Shown piece by piece: positions 41,755 through 50,247 of a stretch of DNA of 64,000 nucleotides (positions are counted from its first letter, which is position 1; each line of letters starts with the position of its first letter). The stretch covers positions 484,490 through 548,489 of the forward strand of contig NZ_CP094288.1 of the NCBI RefSeq assembly GCF_022693705.1, written 5' to 3'. The stretch is from Infirmifilum sp. NZ. GTDB taxonomy: Archaea > Thermoproteota > Thermoprotei > Thermofilales > Thermofilaceae. The notes beneath the pieces are model-generated. The model saw nothing but the letters and a program-made list of their open reading frames with translations. It was not told the origin of the DNA and made no database searches. A program made the position numbers and the translations under genes.

Positions 41755-43530
41755 GTGATGGCTACGCTGGGCTCACTGGGTAGGGTCCTGTACATCGACT
41801 TGACGAACAAGAAGTACTGGGTTGAAGACAGGTCAGAGCTCTTCGAGGAGTTCCTGGGCGGCGTCGGTGTAGCGGTGAAGCTCCTCGAGGAGGAGCTCCC
41901 CAGAAACGCCGATCCACTGGGGCCGGAGAATGTAATCGTCTTCGCCGTCGGCCCGCTCAACGGGCTCTACCCAACTGCCTCGAAAACCGTGGCGCTGTTC
42001 AAGAGCCCACACACCGGCAACCTAGGCGAGAGCCACGCCGGGGGGAGGAGCGCCGTCGCTATACGCTTAGCGGGATACGGTGCGATAGTGATCAAGGGTG
42101 CAAGCGACCTGCCCGTTTGGGTCTCCGTGCAGGGGGACAGGGTGCTCTTTAGGGACGCACGCGCCCTCTGGGGGATGACGAGCAGCCACACCGTCGGAAG
42201 GATCATACGCGAGGTCGAGCCGGGTTCAGGGCTGAGAACGATAATGAGGATCGGCAAGGCGGGGGAGAGGATGGTCAGCTACGCCAACGTAATCACGGAA
42301 ACCTACAGGCACTTCGGCAGGCTCGGCCTCGGCGCCGTCTTCGGTAGCAAGAGGCTTAAAGCGCTGGTCGTCACGGGCAAGTCCTCTATCCCTGTGGCTG
42401 ACAGGAAGGCGTACAGGGAGGTCTACGACAAGCTGTTCAAGCTGATCGTCGAGAGCCCCCTCATGAAGAAGTACCACGAGATCGGCACGCCCGTGAACGT
42501 TCTACAGCTGAACGAGCTGAGAGCACTGCCATCGCTCAACCTACAGCAAGCGTTCCTCGAGACCGCCGAGAAGATTTCGGGCGAGTACCTCGCCGAGAGG
42601 TACCTCGGTAGAAGGGTCTCTTGCGCCCACTGCCCCGTCGCCTGCATCCACCTCGCGGTCCTAAGGGAGCCCTACGAGGAGGAGCCCTACTTCTACAAGA
42701 CGACCTTCGTGGGCTACGACTACGAGCCGATCTACGCTCTCGGCTCAATGCTGGGGGCGCGGGAGCCCGAGGGCATGCTGAAGCTCATCGACGTAGTCGA
42801 GGCCTACGGGCTGGACGCCATGACCACTGGAGTCGTGCTGGCCTGGGCCACCGAGGCCTACAAGAGGGGCATAATCACCAAAGAGGACCTCGACGGCGTC
42901 GAGCTCGACTGGGGCAGGTACGACGCGTACATCGAGGCCGTTAAGAGGATCGTTGAGCAGCCAACCGAGCTCTACAAGGCTATGGCCAGAGGCGTGAAGT
43001 ACGCCTCGGAGCGCTTCGGAGGGAGGGAGTTCGCCTTGAGCTTCTCGGGTAACGAGATGCCCGGATACCACACCGGCCCCGCCGCGCACCTCACGTTCGC
43101 CTTCGGCGCCAGGCACAGCCACCTCGACAGCGCAGGCTACTCCCTGGACCAGAAGACGATCGGTAAGACCCCGACCCCTCGCGAGGTCGTCGAGAGGCTC
43201 TACGAGGAGGAGTCGTGGCGCCAGGTGTTGTCAAGCCTCGTCGTGTGCTTCTTCGCACGCGAGATCTACAAGCCCGAGAACGCCGCAGAAGCTCTCAGAC
43301 CCTTAGGCTTCGAGCTCTCAGCAGACGACCTCCTCAAGCTCGGAAAGAGGATATACGGTGAGAAGTACAGGCTCAAGATCAGGGAAGGCTTCAAGCCCGA
43401 GGAGGTGGAGTTCCCCAAGAGGATCTTCGAGACACCAACCCCGCACGGCGTCCTGAGCCGGGAGTACATGGAGGAGGCGAAGAGGGAGTACGTCGCGCTC
43501 ATAAGGAGGGTGACCTCGGGCGAAGCCTAG
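41755..43530 (+). CDS. Aldehyde:ferredoxin oxidoreductase, tungsten family
   Basis: Oxidises an aldehyde to the acid with ferredoxin as acceptor, using a tungsto-bispyranopterin and a 4Fe-4S cluster. N-terminal GRVLYIDLTNKKYWVED and FLGGVGVAVKLLEEEL; pterin-site segments AGGRSAVAIRLAGYGAIVIKG; cluster cysteines CAHCPVAC near residue 291 with a further Cys in SLVVCFFAR near the C-terminus. Length 591 aa fits. Start is ATG 41758 or the GTG before it, behind GAGGTGA. MobB and a ThiF-like gene 3-5 kb away may serve its cofactor. Confidence 0.93.
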   Translation: MMATLGSLGRVLYIDLTNKKYWVEDRSELFEEFLGGVGVAVKLLEEELPRNADPLGPENVIVFAVGPLNGLYPTASKTVALFKSPHTGNLGESHAGGRSAVAIRLAGYGAIVIKGASDLPVWVSVQGDRVLFRDARALWGMTSSHTVGRIIREVEPGSGLRTIMRIGKAGERMVSYANVITETYRHFGRLGLGAVFGSKRLKALVVTGKSSIPVADRKAYREVYDKLFKLIVESPLMKKYHEIGTPVNVLQLNELRALPSLNLQQAFLETAEKISGEYLAERYLGRRVSCAHCPVACIHLAVLREPYEEEPYFYKTTFVGYDYEPIYALGSMLGAREPEGMLKLIDVVEAYGLDAMTTGVVLAWATEAYKRGIITKEDLDGVELDWGRYDAYIEAVKRIVEQPTELYKAMARGVKYASERFGGREFALSFSGNEMPGYHTGPAAHLTFAFGARHSHLDSAGYSLDQKTIGKTPTPREVVERLYEEESWRQVLSSLVVCFFAREIYKPENAAEALRPLGFELSADDLLKLGKRIYGEKYRLKIREGFKPEEVEFPKRIFETPTPHGVLSREYMEEAKREYVALIRRVTSGEA

Positions 43531-44219
43531 AGGGCTACCTCCAGCTCCTCCCTATCCAGCAGCACGGCGGACTCGGCTGGGTCGTAGTGAACGGAGAAAG
43601 CCCTGACCTCGACGCCGCGCTCCGCGGCCTTTCTCAGGAGCACGGCCAGCTCCGGGTCCCCCTGGACGTAAGGCTTGAAGGCCTGCACCCTGGGGAGGGC
43701 CGCGACGAAGACGATCATCGCCCTGCCACCCGCCTCGGCTATCTTGATGAGCTCGGCGATGTGCCTCCGCCCCCTCGCGGTGGGGCAGTCAGGGTACATC
43801 GCGTACCCGTCCTCCCTTAAAACTGCGCTCTTGAGCTCCACGTACTTGAGCTCCTCCCCGCACCTCAGAAGGTAGTCGAGCCTTGATGCCCCCACGCGGG
43901 GGTTCCTCGAAGCGATGATACAGGGAGCCCAGCGGAGAGCACCTTTCCCCAAAGCCTCCTCGAAGCTCCTCATCTGCAAGTCTGTGTCGATCAAGGCCGC
44001 CCCCTCCACGTCCTCCACGGCTATCAAGCGGTGGCTAGTCTTCCCCCTGTTCGGGAGGCAGTATCCGGTTTTGCCCCGTACGAGGTACTCGAGAAGGCGT
44101 CCCGTGTTGGTTATACGCGCCAGGCTGGCCTCCCCGCCGACCTCGACCTCTACGACGAACCTGTTGAGCCTGCGGATTATGGTGCAAACCTCGGGTTTCC
44201 CTAGCCTTAACAGCTCCAT
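43527..44219 (-). CDS. sfsA: SfsA family protein
   Basis: Family signature: residues 15-80 (RRLNRFVVEVEVGGEASLAR, TNTGRLLEYL) form an OB-like domain, and VGASRLDYLL, YVELKSAVL, MYPDCPTARGRRHIAELIKI form a nuclease-like fold with D-x(n)-ExK residues. E. coli SfsA was described as a sugar-fermentation regulator; a nucleic-acid-binding or nuclease role is likelier from the fold. Overlaps the AOR gene by 4 bp at its 3' end and abuts the methionine synthase gene upstream. Confidence 0.9.
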   Translation of the reverse strand: MELLRLGKPEVCTIIRRLNRFVVEVEVGGEASLARITNTGRLLEYLVRGKTGYCLPNRGKTSHRLIAVEDVEGAALIDTDLQMRSFEEALGKGALRWAPCIIASRNPRVGASRLDYLLRCGEELKYVELKSAVLREDGYAMYPDCPTARGRRHIAELIKIAEAGGRAMIVFVAALPRVQAFKPYVQGDPELAVLLRKAAERGVEVRAFSVHYDPAESAVLLDREELEVAL

Positions 44220-45172
44220 TACTCCACCTTGCTGGCAACGCTCACGAGGACTTTTATCTTCTTCAAAACGATCTCCTCGTACTCCCGGCCACCGAGGAAG
44301 CCTTTTAGGCCGCCGAAGCCGCAGTCGGGCTTCAGGAAAAGCAGGGCGTCACCGTACCTCTCCGCGGCATCCCGGGCCAGCGCGAGCACCTCCTCCTCTT
44401 TCTCGACGACCGGCTTGATTGGCGAGACAACGCCGTAGGCGAGCCTCTTGGAGTGGCTGACCAGCTCCTCCCGGGCGTAGTATGTTCTGTTAGCCGGGAA
44501 GTCGCTGTGCTCGTGGTCGAGGAAGTCGGCGTTCTTGAGCCTTAAAAGAATGCTTTTGAGGAGCGGGGGTAGCTTGCCGCAGACGTGGACACCCCTGTGC
44601 GCTCCCCCGAGCCTGCCTAGGACGCTGTCGAGGGTGGAGGCGACTTCCTCGGGGGTCAAGCCGTACATCAGGCTCCTTGCGCCCACAACCACCGACAGCA
44701 CCGGCTCGTCCACGCAGTACACCTCCCCCCTGACCTCCCTGTGAAGCCTGAGCGCGACCTCGCTCAAGTACTCCGCGACCATGCGACGCAGCTCCTCGTC
44801 TGTGAGAAGAGAAGAAGATATGTCCCCCACCCTCCCCCTAGGCAGAGAGACCTTGGAGGCGATGGTGAACGGCCCAGTGACTGGGACGCGGAACCTCACC
44901 CCCAGCTCGCGCGCGATGTCTGCGGCTATGAGAAGATCCTCGGGGGGCTCGGGCTCGACCTCTGCGACATCCCCCTTGAGGCGGAACCCCAAGCCCTCCT
45001 GCACCACAACACCTTCCCTCACCATAGGCTCGATGAACATGTAGACGAAGTCCCTTAGCTGGGGTAGGACGGGGAGCGTCACGCCAAGATCAACCTGATC
45101 CTCCAGAGCCCTCCGGATGTTGGCTTCAGAGTACTCCAGCGGGAAACTGCCCACAAGAGTCGTCGCAACCAC
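44219..45172 (-). CDS. MetE-like core methionine synthase (folate-independent type)
   Basis: Corresponds only to the C-terminal catalytic half of cobalamin-independent methionine synthase: ATTLVGSFPLE at the start, and zinc ligands visible as H and C in GVHVCGKLP, E in LDHEHSD, and C in KPDCGFGGLKG. Such core-MetE proteins in archaea (Mes families) take the methyl group from a corrinoid protein rather than folate. GTG 45172, 10 nt after GGGGG, fits the conserved start; an open frame to 45226 exists. The last base overlaps the SfsA start. Confidence 0.88.
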   Translation of the reverse strand: MVATTLVGSFPLEYSEANIRRALEDQVDLGVTLPVLPQLRDFVYMFIEPMVREGVVVQEGLGFRLKGDVAEVEPEPPEDLLIAADIARELGVRFRVPVTGPFTIASKVSLPRGRVGDISSSLLTDEELRRMVAEYLSEVALRLHREVRGEVYCVDEPVLSVVVGARSLMYGLTPEEVASTLDSVLGRLGGAHRGVHVCGKLPPLLKSILLRLKNADFLDHEHSDFPANRTYYAREELVSHSKRLAYGVVSPIKPVVEKEEEVLALARDAAERYGDALLFLKPDCGFGGLKGFLGGREYEEIVLKKIKVLVSVASKVE

Positions 45173-45311
45173 TCTTGAACCCCCATTACTTCCTAACGGA
45201 GCTACTTTTGACTTTTGCCCTGCCACAACTGGGAATCAGCTACTAAGCGACGCTGGTAGCAACCCGACACACATATTTTCCTAAACACTGATATCCACTG
45301 AATAGAGTTGG

Positions 45312-45683
45312 GTGCTCTCGGTGTGCAGTGAGCATGCAGAGAAGTTGAGCTGGGTCAGGTACCACTTTAACCACTTGAGGAGGTGGAGGGAGTACGCCGA
45401 GAAGGTGGCGAGGGCTGTCGGGGACCTGGCTCCGGGAGCTAAAGTGTTTGTAATCGGGAGCGTTGCCAGGGGTACCCCGACCATATACAGCGACATTGAC
45501 ATCCTCGTAGTGTTGGAGAGGGTAGATACGGAGACGAAAAAGAGGCTTCTCGTCGACATCCTTGAGAGGGCGATCGACCTGTACCAGCTCCCGTGGGACG
45601 CGCCCGTGGAACTACACATAGTGAGCAGGGAAGAGGCCGAGAGGTACTTCAGGGATGCGAGGAGAGTTATCGAGATAACCTGA
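45312..45683 (+). CDS. Minimal nucleotidyltransferase (MNT)
   Basis: 123 aa. The Pol-beta-type motif VIGSVARGTPTIYSDIDILVV has both catalytic Asp residues (GSxxRG...DxD), with a third acidic site near VELHIV. Such MntA-type proteins are usually antitoxins that AMPylate a HEPN toxin. No HEPN gene follows it on the same strand; the nearest lies at 46124-46576 on the other strand with its own MNT. It may be an orphan. Confidence 0.85.
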   Translation: MLSVCSEHAEKLSWVRYHFNHLRRWREYAEKVARAVGDLAPGAKVFVIGSVARGTPTIYSDIDILVVLERVDTETKKRLLVDILERAIDLYQLPWDAPVELHIVSREEAERYFRDARRVIEIT

Positions 45684-45792
45684 AAGGTCTGGGTATTCCG
45701 GAGAATCGCCTGGGATTTGTCAAGGGTGGAAGCGACTCAGGAACGCTGCGACGAGTCGGCGCATATGTTCCGCCTTGCATAGAACGCGTCCT

Positions 45793-46173
45793 TTATCCGC
45801 GCAAAGACGTCCTCGCTGCCTGCCAGCAAGACCCCCTCTCCACAGCTTCCTGGACTATGCGGCTTCCCTCGTAGGCGAGCCTCGTGATCTCGTCGAGAGT
45901 GTAGACAAAGGGGTCAACGTCCACTGGGAGAGTTGGATCAAGGAAGTCTGGTATCCTCTCGTGCGGCTTCTTATCGGACGATTCCAGCACCACCAACACG
46001 TCGGAGTCTGAGTAAGCCGTGTAGTCGCCCCTCGCTAGGGACCCCACCAGTACCACAAGCAGGGCTCCCTTAGCGACCGCCCGCCCTGCGTAGCTCTTTA
46101 AGGCCTCGAGCACGCTCCCATAGTCAAGCCTGAGCAATCTTACTCCGGCAGAACTCAACGATTTCTCGGGCAT
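45793..46173 (-). CDS. MntA-type nucleotidyltransferase antitoxin
   Basis: MNT motif VVLVGSLARGDYTAYSDSDVLVVLE with the GS...RG and D-x-D residues, then VDVDPFVYT carrying the third acidic position. ATG 46173 (MPEKSLSSAG) is preferred over the longer frame to 46224. It overlaps the 3' end of the HEPN gene by 50 bp, the usual order of the HEPN-MNT toxin-antitoxin module. The C-terminus ends soon after the fold. Confidence 0.85.
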   Translation of the reverse strand: MPEKSLSSAGVRLLRLDYGSVLEALKSYAGRAVAKGALLVVLVGSLARGDYTAYSDSDVLVVLESSDKKPHERIPDFLDPTLPVDVDPFVYTLDEITRLAYEGSRIVQEAVERGSCWQAARTSLRG

Positions 46174-46576
46174 ACCTGACAGCCCTCTCCGCATCAGATT
46201 TAGAGTAGTAATCCATCGGTGCACCCTCTGGGTGGAAGTTAGGGTAACGTGCAGGTATGTAGTGACGGTCCAGCTCCTTCGCCTTATCCACCAGCTCCTC
46301 CGGGGAGCTTACCTCCCGGGGGAGGCTCGCCAGGAGGCGCGACACAGAAAGCCCCCGTACCTCAATACCTAGGCTCTGGTAGAGAGCTTTAACCGCCTTC
46401 TCCGCGGCCTGCTGGGCGGCGAAGCAGGCCCACTCGTAATCCCCCGCCTCCAGAGATCTCTGAGCGTGCTCCAGGTCCCTTAGAGCCTGCCTAAGCCAGT
46501 CGGCACTCCGGGACACCATACCGGTTCCATCTCCGTGCGTTACTAGCGAGTGCAAAAACTTAACACTTGCTCTCAC
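46124..46576 (-). CDS. HEPN-domain protein, HepT-type toxin
   Basis: 150 aa, all-helical. SADWLRQALRDLEHAQRSLEAGDYEWACFAAQQAAEKAVKAL is the first HEPN helix pair, and AKELDRHYIPARYPN carries the R-x(n)-H/Y RNase-like region of the family (HEPN, DNA-binding type). Paired with the overlapping MNT gene downstream. The first 20 residues are weak and GTG/ATG within (MVSRSADWLRQ) may be the start. Confidence 0.86.
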   Translation of the reverse strand: MRASVKFLHSLVTHGDGTGMVSRSADWLRQALRDLEHAQRSLEAGDYEWACFAAQQAAEKAVKALYQSLGIEVRGLSVSRLLASLPREVSSPEELVDKAKELDRHYIPARYPNFHPEGAPMDYYSKSDAERAVRYAREIVEFCRSKIAQA

Positions 46577-46638
46577 TCGCGGGTTCTCGGTTTTCCAGCC
46601 CCTCGCCTCTACGAGGGTGGGGGTGTTATGCTAACAGG

Positions 46639-47382
46639 TTACAGGGTGATCTCCAGCCCAATCTTCTTGGGGTTCTGCTCGACTCCTTTGAGGGTGGTGA
46701 CGAGCCCCAGCACCACGTTCCTGAAGACGTCCTGGACGAAGGGGTTGAGCTCGACGGGCTTCCCGTCTACGAGGAGCTTCACGCGGCTGGCCAGCACGGT
46801 GCACTCCCTGTGCGTCGCCTCCCCCCGGGCGATGGCCTCCGCCAGCGCGACGCAACTGCCGTACTTGCAGAAGCCGCAGTTCAGGGCTGGAAGCGGCTCG
46901 ATGGAGCGCTCCACTGTGAGGTCTACGAGCCTCTCGGGCTCGGTTTCCGCGTCGATGACGGGCGCCGGCAGATCAGCCTGCGCAGCCTGCTTGGCTACTC
47001 TGCCCGTGTACGCGATGACCAGCGGGCTCGTGAGCTGCCTGGCCTCATCGACGCTACTTGCGACGACGATCCTCGAGCCGGGGAAAGCAGACTTGAAGCC
47101 CTCGACTACCAGGAAGTCGTAGCCCCTCAGCGACGAGATGTACTGCCAGAGGCTGAGCTTCCCACGCCTGTACTCCACGGCCTCGCCCTCCGAGAGCGCA
47201 ACTGAGACGTCTGCCCCAGCCCTGAAAAGCCTGCTCGAGTCGTCGCCGTAAAGGGTTACCCCGCTGTGCGCGTGCTTTAGCGCGGCTACGCGGAAGCCCC
47301 TGGCCTTCAGCCCCCTGACGAGGAGCTCTGCAACAGTCGTTTTGCCCGTGCCTTTGAACCCCACAACCGCTACGGCTTTCAT
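46639..47382 (-). CDS. mobB: MobB-like GTPase fused to an FeS-cluster segment
   Basis: N-terminal P-loop GFKGTGKTT and KHAHSGVTLYGDDSSRLFRAGAD identify MobB, which attaches nucleotides to molybdopterin/tungstopterin. After about residue 165 comes a short module with C-x2-C-x4-C and a later Cys (CGFCKYGSC...HREC), like the FeS domains seen in archaeal MobB fusions. It probably serves the tungsten enzyme AOR. ATG 47382 lies 28 bp from the shared AT box at 47405-47414. Confidence 0.85.
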   Translation of the reverse strand: MKAVAVVGFKGTGKTTVAELLVRGLKARGFRVAALKHAHSGVTLYGDDSSRLFRAGADVSVALSEGEAVEYRRGKLSLWQYISSLRGYDFLVVEGFKSAFPGSRIVVASSVDEARQLTSPLVIAYTGRVAKQAAQADLPAPVIDAETEPERLVDLTVERSIEPLPALNCGFCKYGSCVALAEAIARGEATHRECTVLASRVKLLVDGKPVELNPFVQDVFRNVVLGLVTTLKGVEQNPKKIGLEITL

Positions 47383-47404
47383 CGATAGCTTCGTGGCGCC
47401 CTGA

Positions 47405-47414
47405 AATTTAATAT
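47405..47414. promoter_or_regulatory. Shared AT box between mobB and ThiF-like gene
   Basis: TTTAATATT (47405-47414) is 28 bp from mobB ATG 47382 on the minus strand and about 31 bp from ATG 47441 on the plus strand. It is the only TATA-like sequence in this 58-bp divergent gap and may serve both genes. Confidence 0.45.
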
Positions 47415-47440
47415 TGCTGTAAAGCTTTGGATACGGTTGT

Positions 47441-48178
47441 ATGACGCTCTCAGAGGAGGAGCTGGAGAGGTATGACAGGCAGATAAGGGTGTGGGGTGTT
47501 GAGGCTCAGGAGAGGCTCAAACAGGCCACGGTGGCTGTCGTGGGTCTCGGCGGTCTAGGCTCGCCCGTCGCAATGTACCTTGCCGCAGCGGGCGTAGGCA
47601 GGCTCATACTCGTGGACCCCGAGAGGGTGGAGCTCAGCAATCTCAACAGGCAGATCCTGCACTGGACCCGCGACGTGGGCCGCCTGAAGGTCGAGAGCGC
47701 CGCAGAGAAGCTCAGGGAGCTGAACCCCCGCGTTCAGCTTGAGGTGCTCCCAAGGAGGATAGAGAGCCTAGAGGACGCGCTCGAGGTCGCTAGGAAAGCG
47801 GACGTGGTTGTAGACTGCCTCGACAACTGGAGGACTCGGTTCCTCCTGAACGAGGCGTGCGTGAGGCTCGGGAAGCCGCTGGTCCACGCCGCGGTGAGGG
47901 GGCTTTACGGCCAGCTCACGGTGGTGAAGCCGGGCGAGGGGCCCTGCCTGCGCTGCATCTTCCCAACAGAGCCCGTAGAGGAGAGGCCTTTCCCCGTGGC
48001 GGGCCCCACGGCAGGGGTCCTCGGCTCGCTCGAGGCCCAAGAGGTGCTCAAGCTGCTAACCGGGTACGGCGAGGCTTCTGTGGGAAAGCTCGTCCTGGTG
48101 GATGGGGCGCGGATGTCCTTCGACGTCTTGAAGGTTCAGAGGAGGAGTGACTGCCCCGTGTGCGGTAGCCTGGGCTAG
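47441..48178 (+). CDS. ThiF/MoeB-type adenylyltransferase (E1-like)
   Basis: Adenylates the C-terminus of ubiquitin-like sulfur carriers (MoaD/ThiS/SAMP). N-terminal YDRQIRVWGVEAQERLKQATV, nucleotide loop VVGLGGLGSPVAMYL, DLDxVELSNLNRQ-like VDPERVELSNLNRQ, catalytic arginine and Asp in VVDCLDNWRTRFLLNEA, and two zinc CXXC pairs (CLRC and CPVC). Length 245 aa fits. It faces mobB across a common promoter gap, consistent with cofactor synthesis for AOR. Confidence 0.92.
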   Translation: MTLSEEELERYDRQIRVWGVEAQERLKQATVAVVGLGGLGSPVAMYLAAAGVGRLILVDPERVELSNLNRQILHWTRDVGRLKVESAAEKLRELNPRVQLEVLPRRIESLEDALEVARKADVVVDCLDNWRTRFLLNEACVRLGKPLVHAAVRGLYGQLTVVKPGEGPCLRCIFPTEPVEERPFPVAGPTAGVLGSLEAQEVLKLLTGYGEASVGKLVLVDGARMSFDVLKVQRRSDCPVCGSLG

Positions 48179-48471
48179 AAGAGGCGTCTCTTCTTTTTCT
48201 TCTTCTCCTCGGCCTGCAGCTTCTCCGCGATCTCCCTCAGAGCCTTCTCCCTGTCGTCCCCTCCGGGCTTCGCCGGGGTCTCGGGGCCCGCTTCCTCGCC
48301 CTCGCCGGCCTCCCTCCTTATTATGTCGGCCGACTCCCTGAGGGCTTTAGCCAGCTCGGGGAGCTTCCTTGGGGCGAACAGTATGATGGCGAGAATCACA
48401 AGAAGGAATATCTCTGTCGGACCAAGACCTATAGAGTAGGCGCCAATATGCTGTGAGGCCGGAACTAGCAT
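48175..48471 (-). CDS. tatA: TatA/E translocase subunit
   Basis: One N-terminal transmembrane helix (PTEIFLLVILAIILFAP) with the conserved FGP-type hinge (LFAPRKLPELAKALRES), followed by an amphipathic helix and a basic tail (EEKKKKKRRLF). It forms the pore-like part of the twin-arginine pathway exporting folded proteins. TatC is not in this window. CTATATACG at 48496-48504 lies about 29 bp before ATG 48471 (leaderless). Overlaps the ThiF-like gene by 4 bp. Confidence 0.9.
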   Translation of the reverse strand: MLVPASQHIGAYSIGLGPTEIFLLVILAIILFAPRKLPELAKALRESADIIRREAGEGEEAGPETPAKPGGDDREKALREIAEKLQAEEKKKKKRRLF

Positions 48472-48681
48472 AAAGGAAGTTTGTTTTCGAGGCGTATATA
48501 GCTATCGGTTTGCTGCTCGAAGCGGTAGCACCCCGAACTTCAGAGCATCGTACATGCAGACATCGTAGCCTTGTGACTAGTAGTACATGACGAGTTCCAG
48601 CGGAAAACCTGGGAGTCAACTTTCCACTTAACGTCAGGACTATCCAGCAGAAAAGCGGCATTCCGCGTTACGTTTGCCCTC

Positions 48682-48915
48682 ATGCACCTGTACCCCTTAA
48701 CCGCGGCTATCATCGCGTATGGGATGACGAAGGAGTCCGAAGCAGCGGGTCTTATGTACATCCTTACAGGCCTGCCACTCCCCCTCTCCCCACTGCTCTT
48801 CTATCGGAAGAACAAAGTCTCGGCTTGGCTGGCCGTCGCGCTACCAGCGATCGCAGGCTTTCTTGCACTATACATCGGCGCCAGTGCAACGTTTGGACAC
48901 ATAAGCATGGGCTAA
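48682..48915 (+). CDS. Small membrane protein, tentative
   Basis: 77 aa with three hydrophobic runs (LTAAIIAYGM, AGLMYILTGLPLPLSPLLFY, AWLAVALPAIAGFLALYIGA). The frame is open about 100 nt further upstream without a start codon. No family recognised. The codon use looks genuine, but no clear promoter or ribosome site supports ATG 48682. The stretch 48472-48681 otherwise holds only the tatA promoter. Confidence 0.4.
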   Translation: MHLYPLTAAIIAYGMTKESEAAGLMYILTGLPLPLSPLLFYRKNKVSAWLAVALPAIAGFLALYIGASATFGHISMG

Positions 48916-48980
48916 GTGGGCACACTTGTACGGCGCCGTGCAAACCCCGTAAATCCCCACGCTAAAATAACTTTTTTTCT

Positions 48981-50168
48981 TTAGAGAGTTTCTTTCGCTC
49001 TGATCGAAAGTATTCCGGATATTAGCGAGGCTACGCTGAATACAATGAGCACAGGCTGGGGGTCGTTTAAGATGGCGCCTAGACTCTGGTAGACGGCGAC
49101 GGTTAGGAAGCCCACCATGTTGACGAAGGCGAATGTTGTCCCGGAGAACTCTGAGGGGTACGCTTCCCTCGCCATCGGCGAGATGACTATGTGCGTGGCG
49201 GCGATGCCGCCCAGCATTAGCATGTATAATTGTAGGAGGGGGACGGAGCCCGTCGCTGGTAGTAGCACAGCCGCGAGCCACGCCGCGCTGTGGAGGAAGC
49301 AGCTTGCTACGAGGATTGGCTTCCTCTTCTTGAGGACGGAGTCGCTCACGTACCCTACGATCGGCACCGTTGCGAGGAACGCTAAGGCTAAGAGGAGCAG
49401 TGCCTGAGCCGCCTCCCCCTTTGACAGCCCGAAGCCCCTCTGCATGTACTCGTAGGCCCAGTAGGACTGGAAGGCCAGGACTGCAGAGTACGTTCCGGTG
49501 TACGCGAGCGCCACGGCTATGGAGTGGTATGACGCCGCGACCACCTTGAGCTGGGAGATAGTCTGCTTCAGGCCTTCGAGAAAACCCCTGCTGCTGAGGC
49601 CTTCATCCCCGATCGTGCGGAGCGGTACGAGCGAGAGAGCGCCGGACGCCACGGTGAGCGCTGCGAAGAAGGCCGGGAAGCCGAGCGAGTCGAGGAGCAT
49701 CCTGGCCGGGAGAGTCGCGAACAGTGCTCCTAGATTCCCGACGGCTAGGGCGAGGCCCGTGAGCAGGCCTCCCTTATCTCTGGGGGCGTACACCCCGATG
49801 ATCCTCTGGATCGACACGTAGACAGCCGCCGCGCCCGCTCCGATGAGGAGCCGGCCGGCGAGCATGGGGTAGGGGTTCGCCGTGGCGAAGAGAAGAGCGC
49901 CCGCTGTCATCACGCCAGCGCTTATCGCGACGTACCTCCTGACCCCAAGGGCGTCGGCTAAAACCCCTGCAGGCAACTGCATGGCGGAGTAGGCGTAGAA
50001 GTATGCGGAGGCGAGCGCCGAGGAGAGCAGGGCGACGTCGAAGCTGTTCGACTCAGCTATCTGCGTTAGCTCAGGCTTCAGAACCCCGGTTACCGTCCTG
50101 TGGATGTACACGAGGAAGTAAAGGGAGTAGAGCACGGCGAGCATGAGGTAGAGCTTACTCCCCTTCAT
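48981..50168 (-). CDS. Major facilitator superfamily transporter
   Basis: 395 aa, about twelve hydrophobic spans in two halves. The first half has LPAGVLADALGVRRYVAISA, the D-x-x-G-R-R-like loop between spans 2 and 3, and the central loop SLVPLRTIGDEGLSSRGFLEG. The second half has VPIVGYVSDSVLKKRKPILV, the mirror motif. Substrate unknown. ATG 50168 begins MKGSKLYLMLAVLYSLYF. Confidence 0.88.
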   Translation of the reverse strand: MKGSKLYLMLAVLYSLYFLVYIHRTVTGVLKPELTQIAESNSFDVALLSSALASAYFYAYSAMQLPAGVLADALGVRRYVAISAGVMTAGALLFATANPYPMLAGRLLIGAGAAAVYVSIQRIIGVYAPRDKGGLLTGLALAVGNLGALFATLPARMLLDSLGFPAFFAALTVASGALSLVPLRTIGDEGLSSRGFLEGLKQTISQLKVVAASYHSIAVALAYTGTYSAVLAFQSYWAYEYMQRGFGLSKGEAAQALLLLALAFLATVPIVGYVSDSVLKKRKPILVASCFLHSAAWLAAVLLPATGSVPLLQLYMLMLGGIAATHIVISPMAREAYPSEFSGTTFAFVNMVGFLTVAVYQSLGAILNDPQPVLIVFSVASLISGILSIRAKETL

Positions 50169-50247
50169 CGACCTTCACGTGGCAAGGGTTTAAAGATTTT
50201 TTAACCTATCTGCTCTTCTCTCCCGGGAGAAGTTTCCGTAAAGGGCT

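Noticed and set aside
45684-45874. Continuation of the plus-strand MNT gene as a HEPN partner
   Set aside because: The frame after the MNT stop gives no HEPN helices and lies antisense to the other MNT gene.
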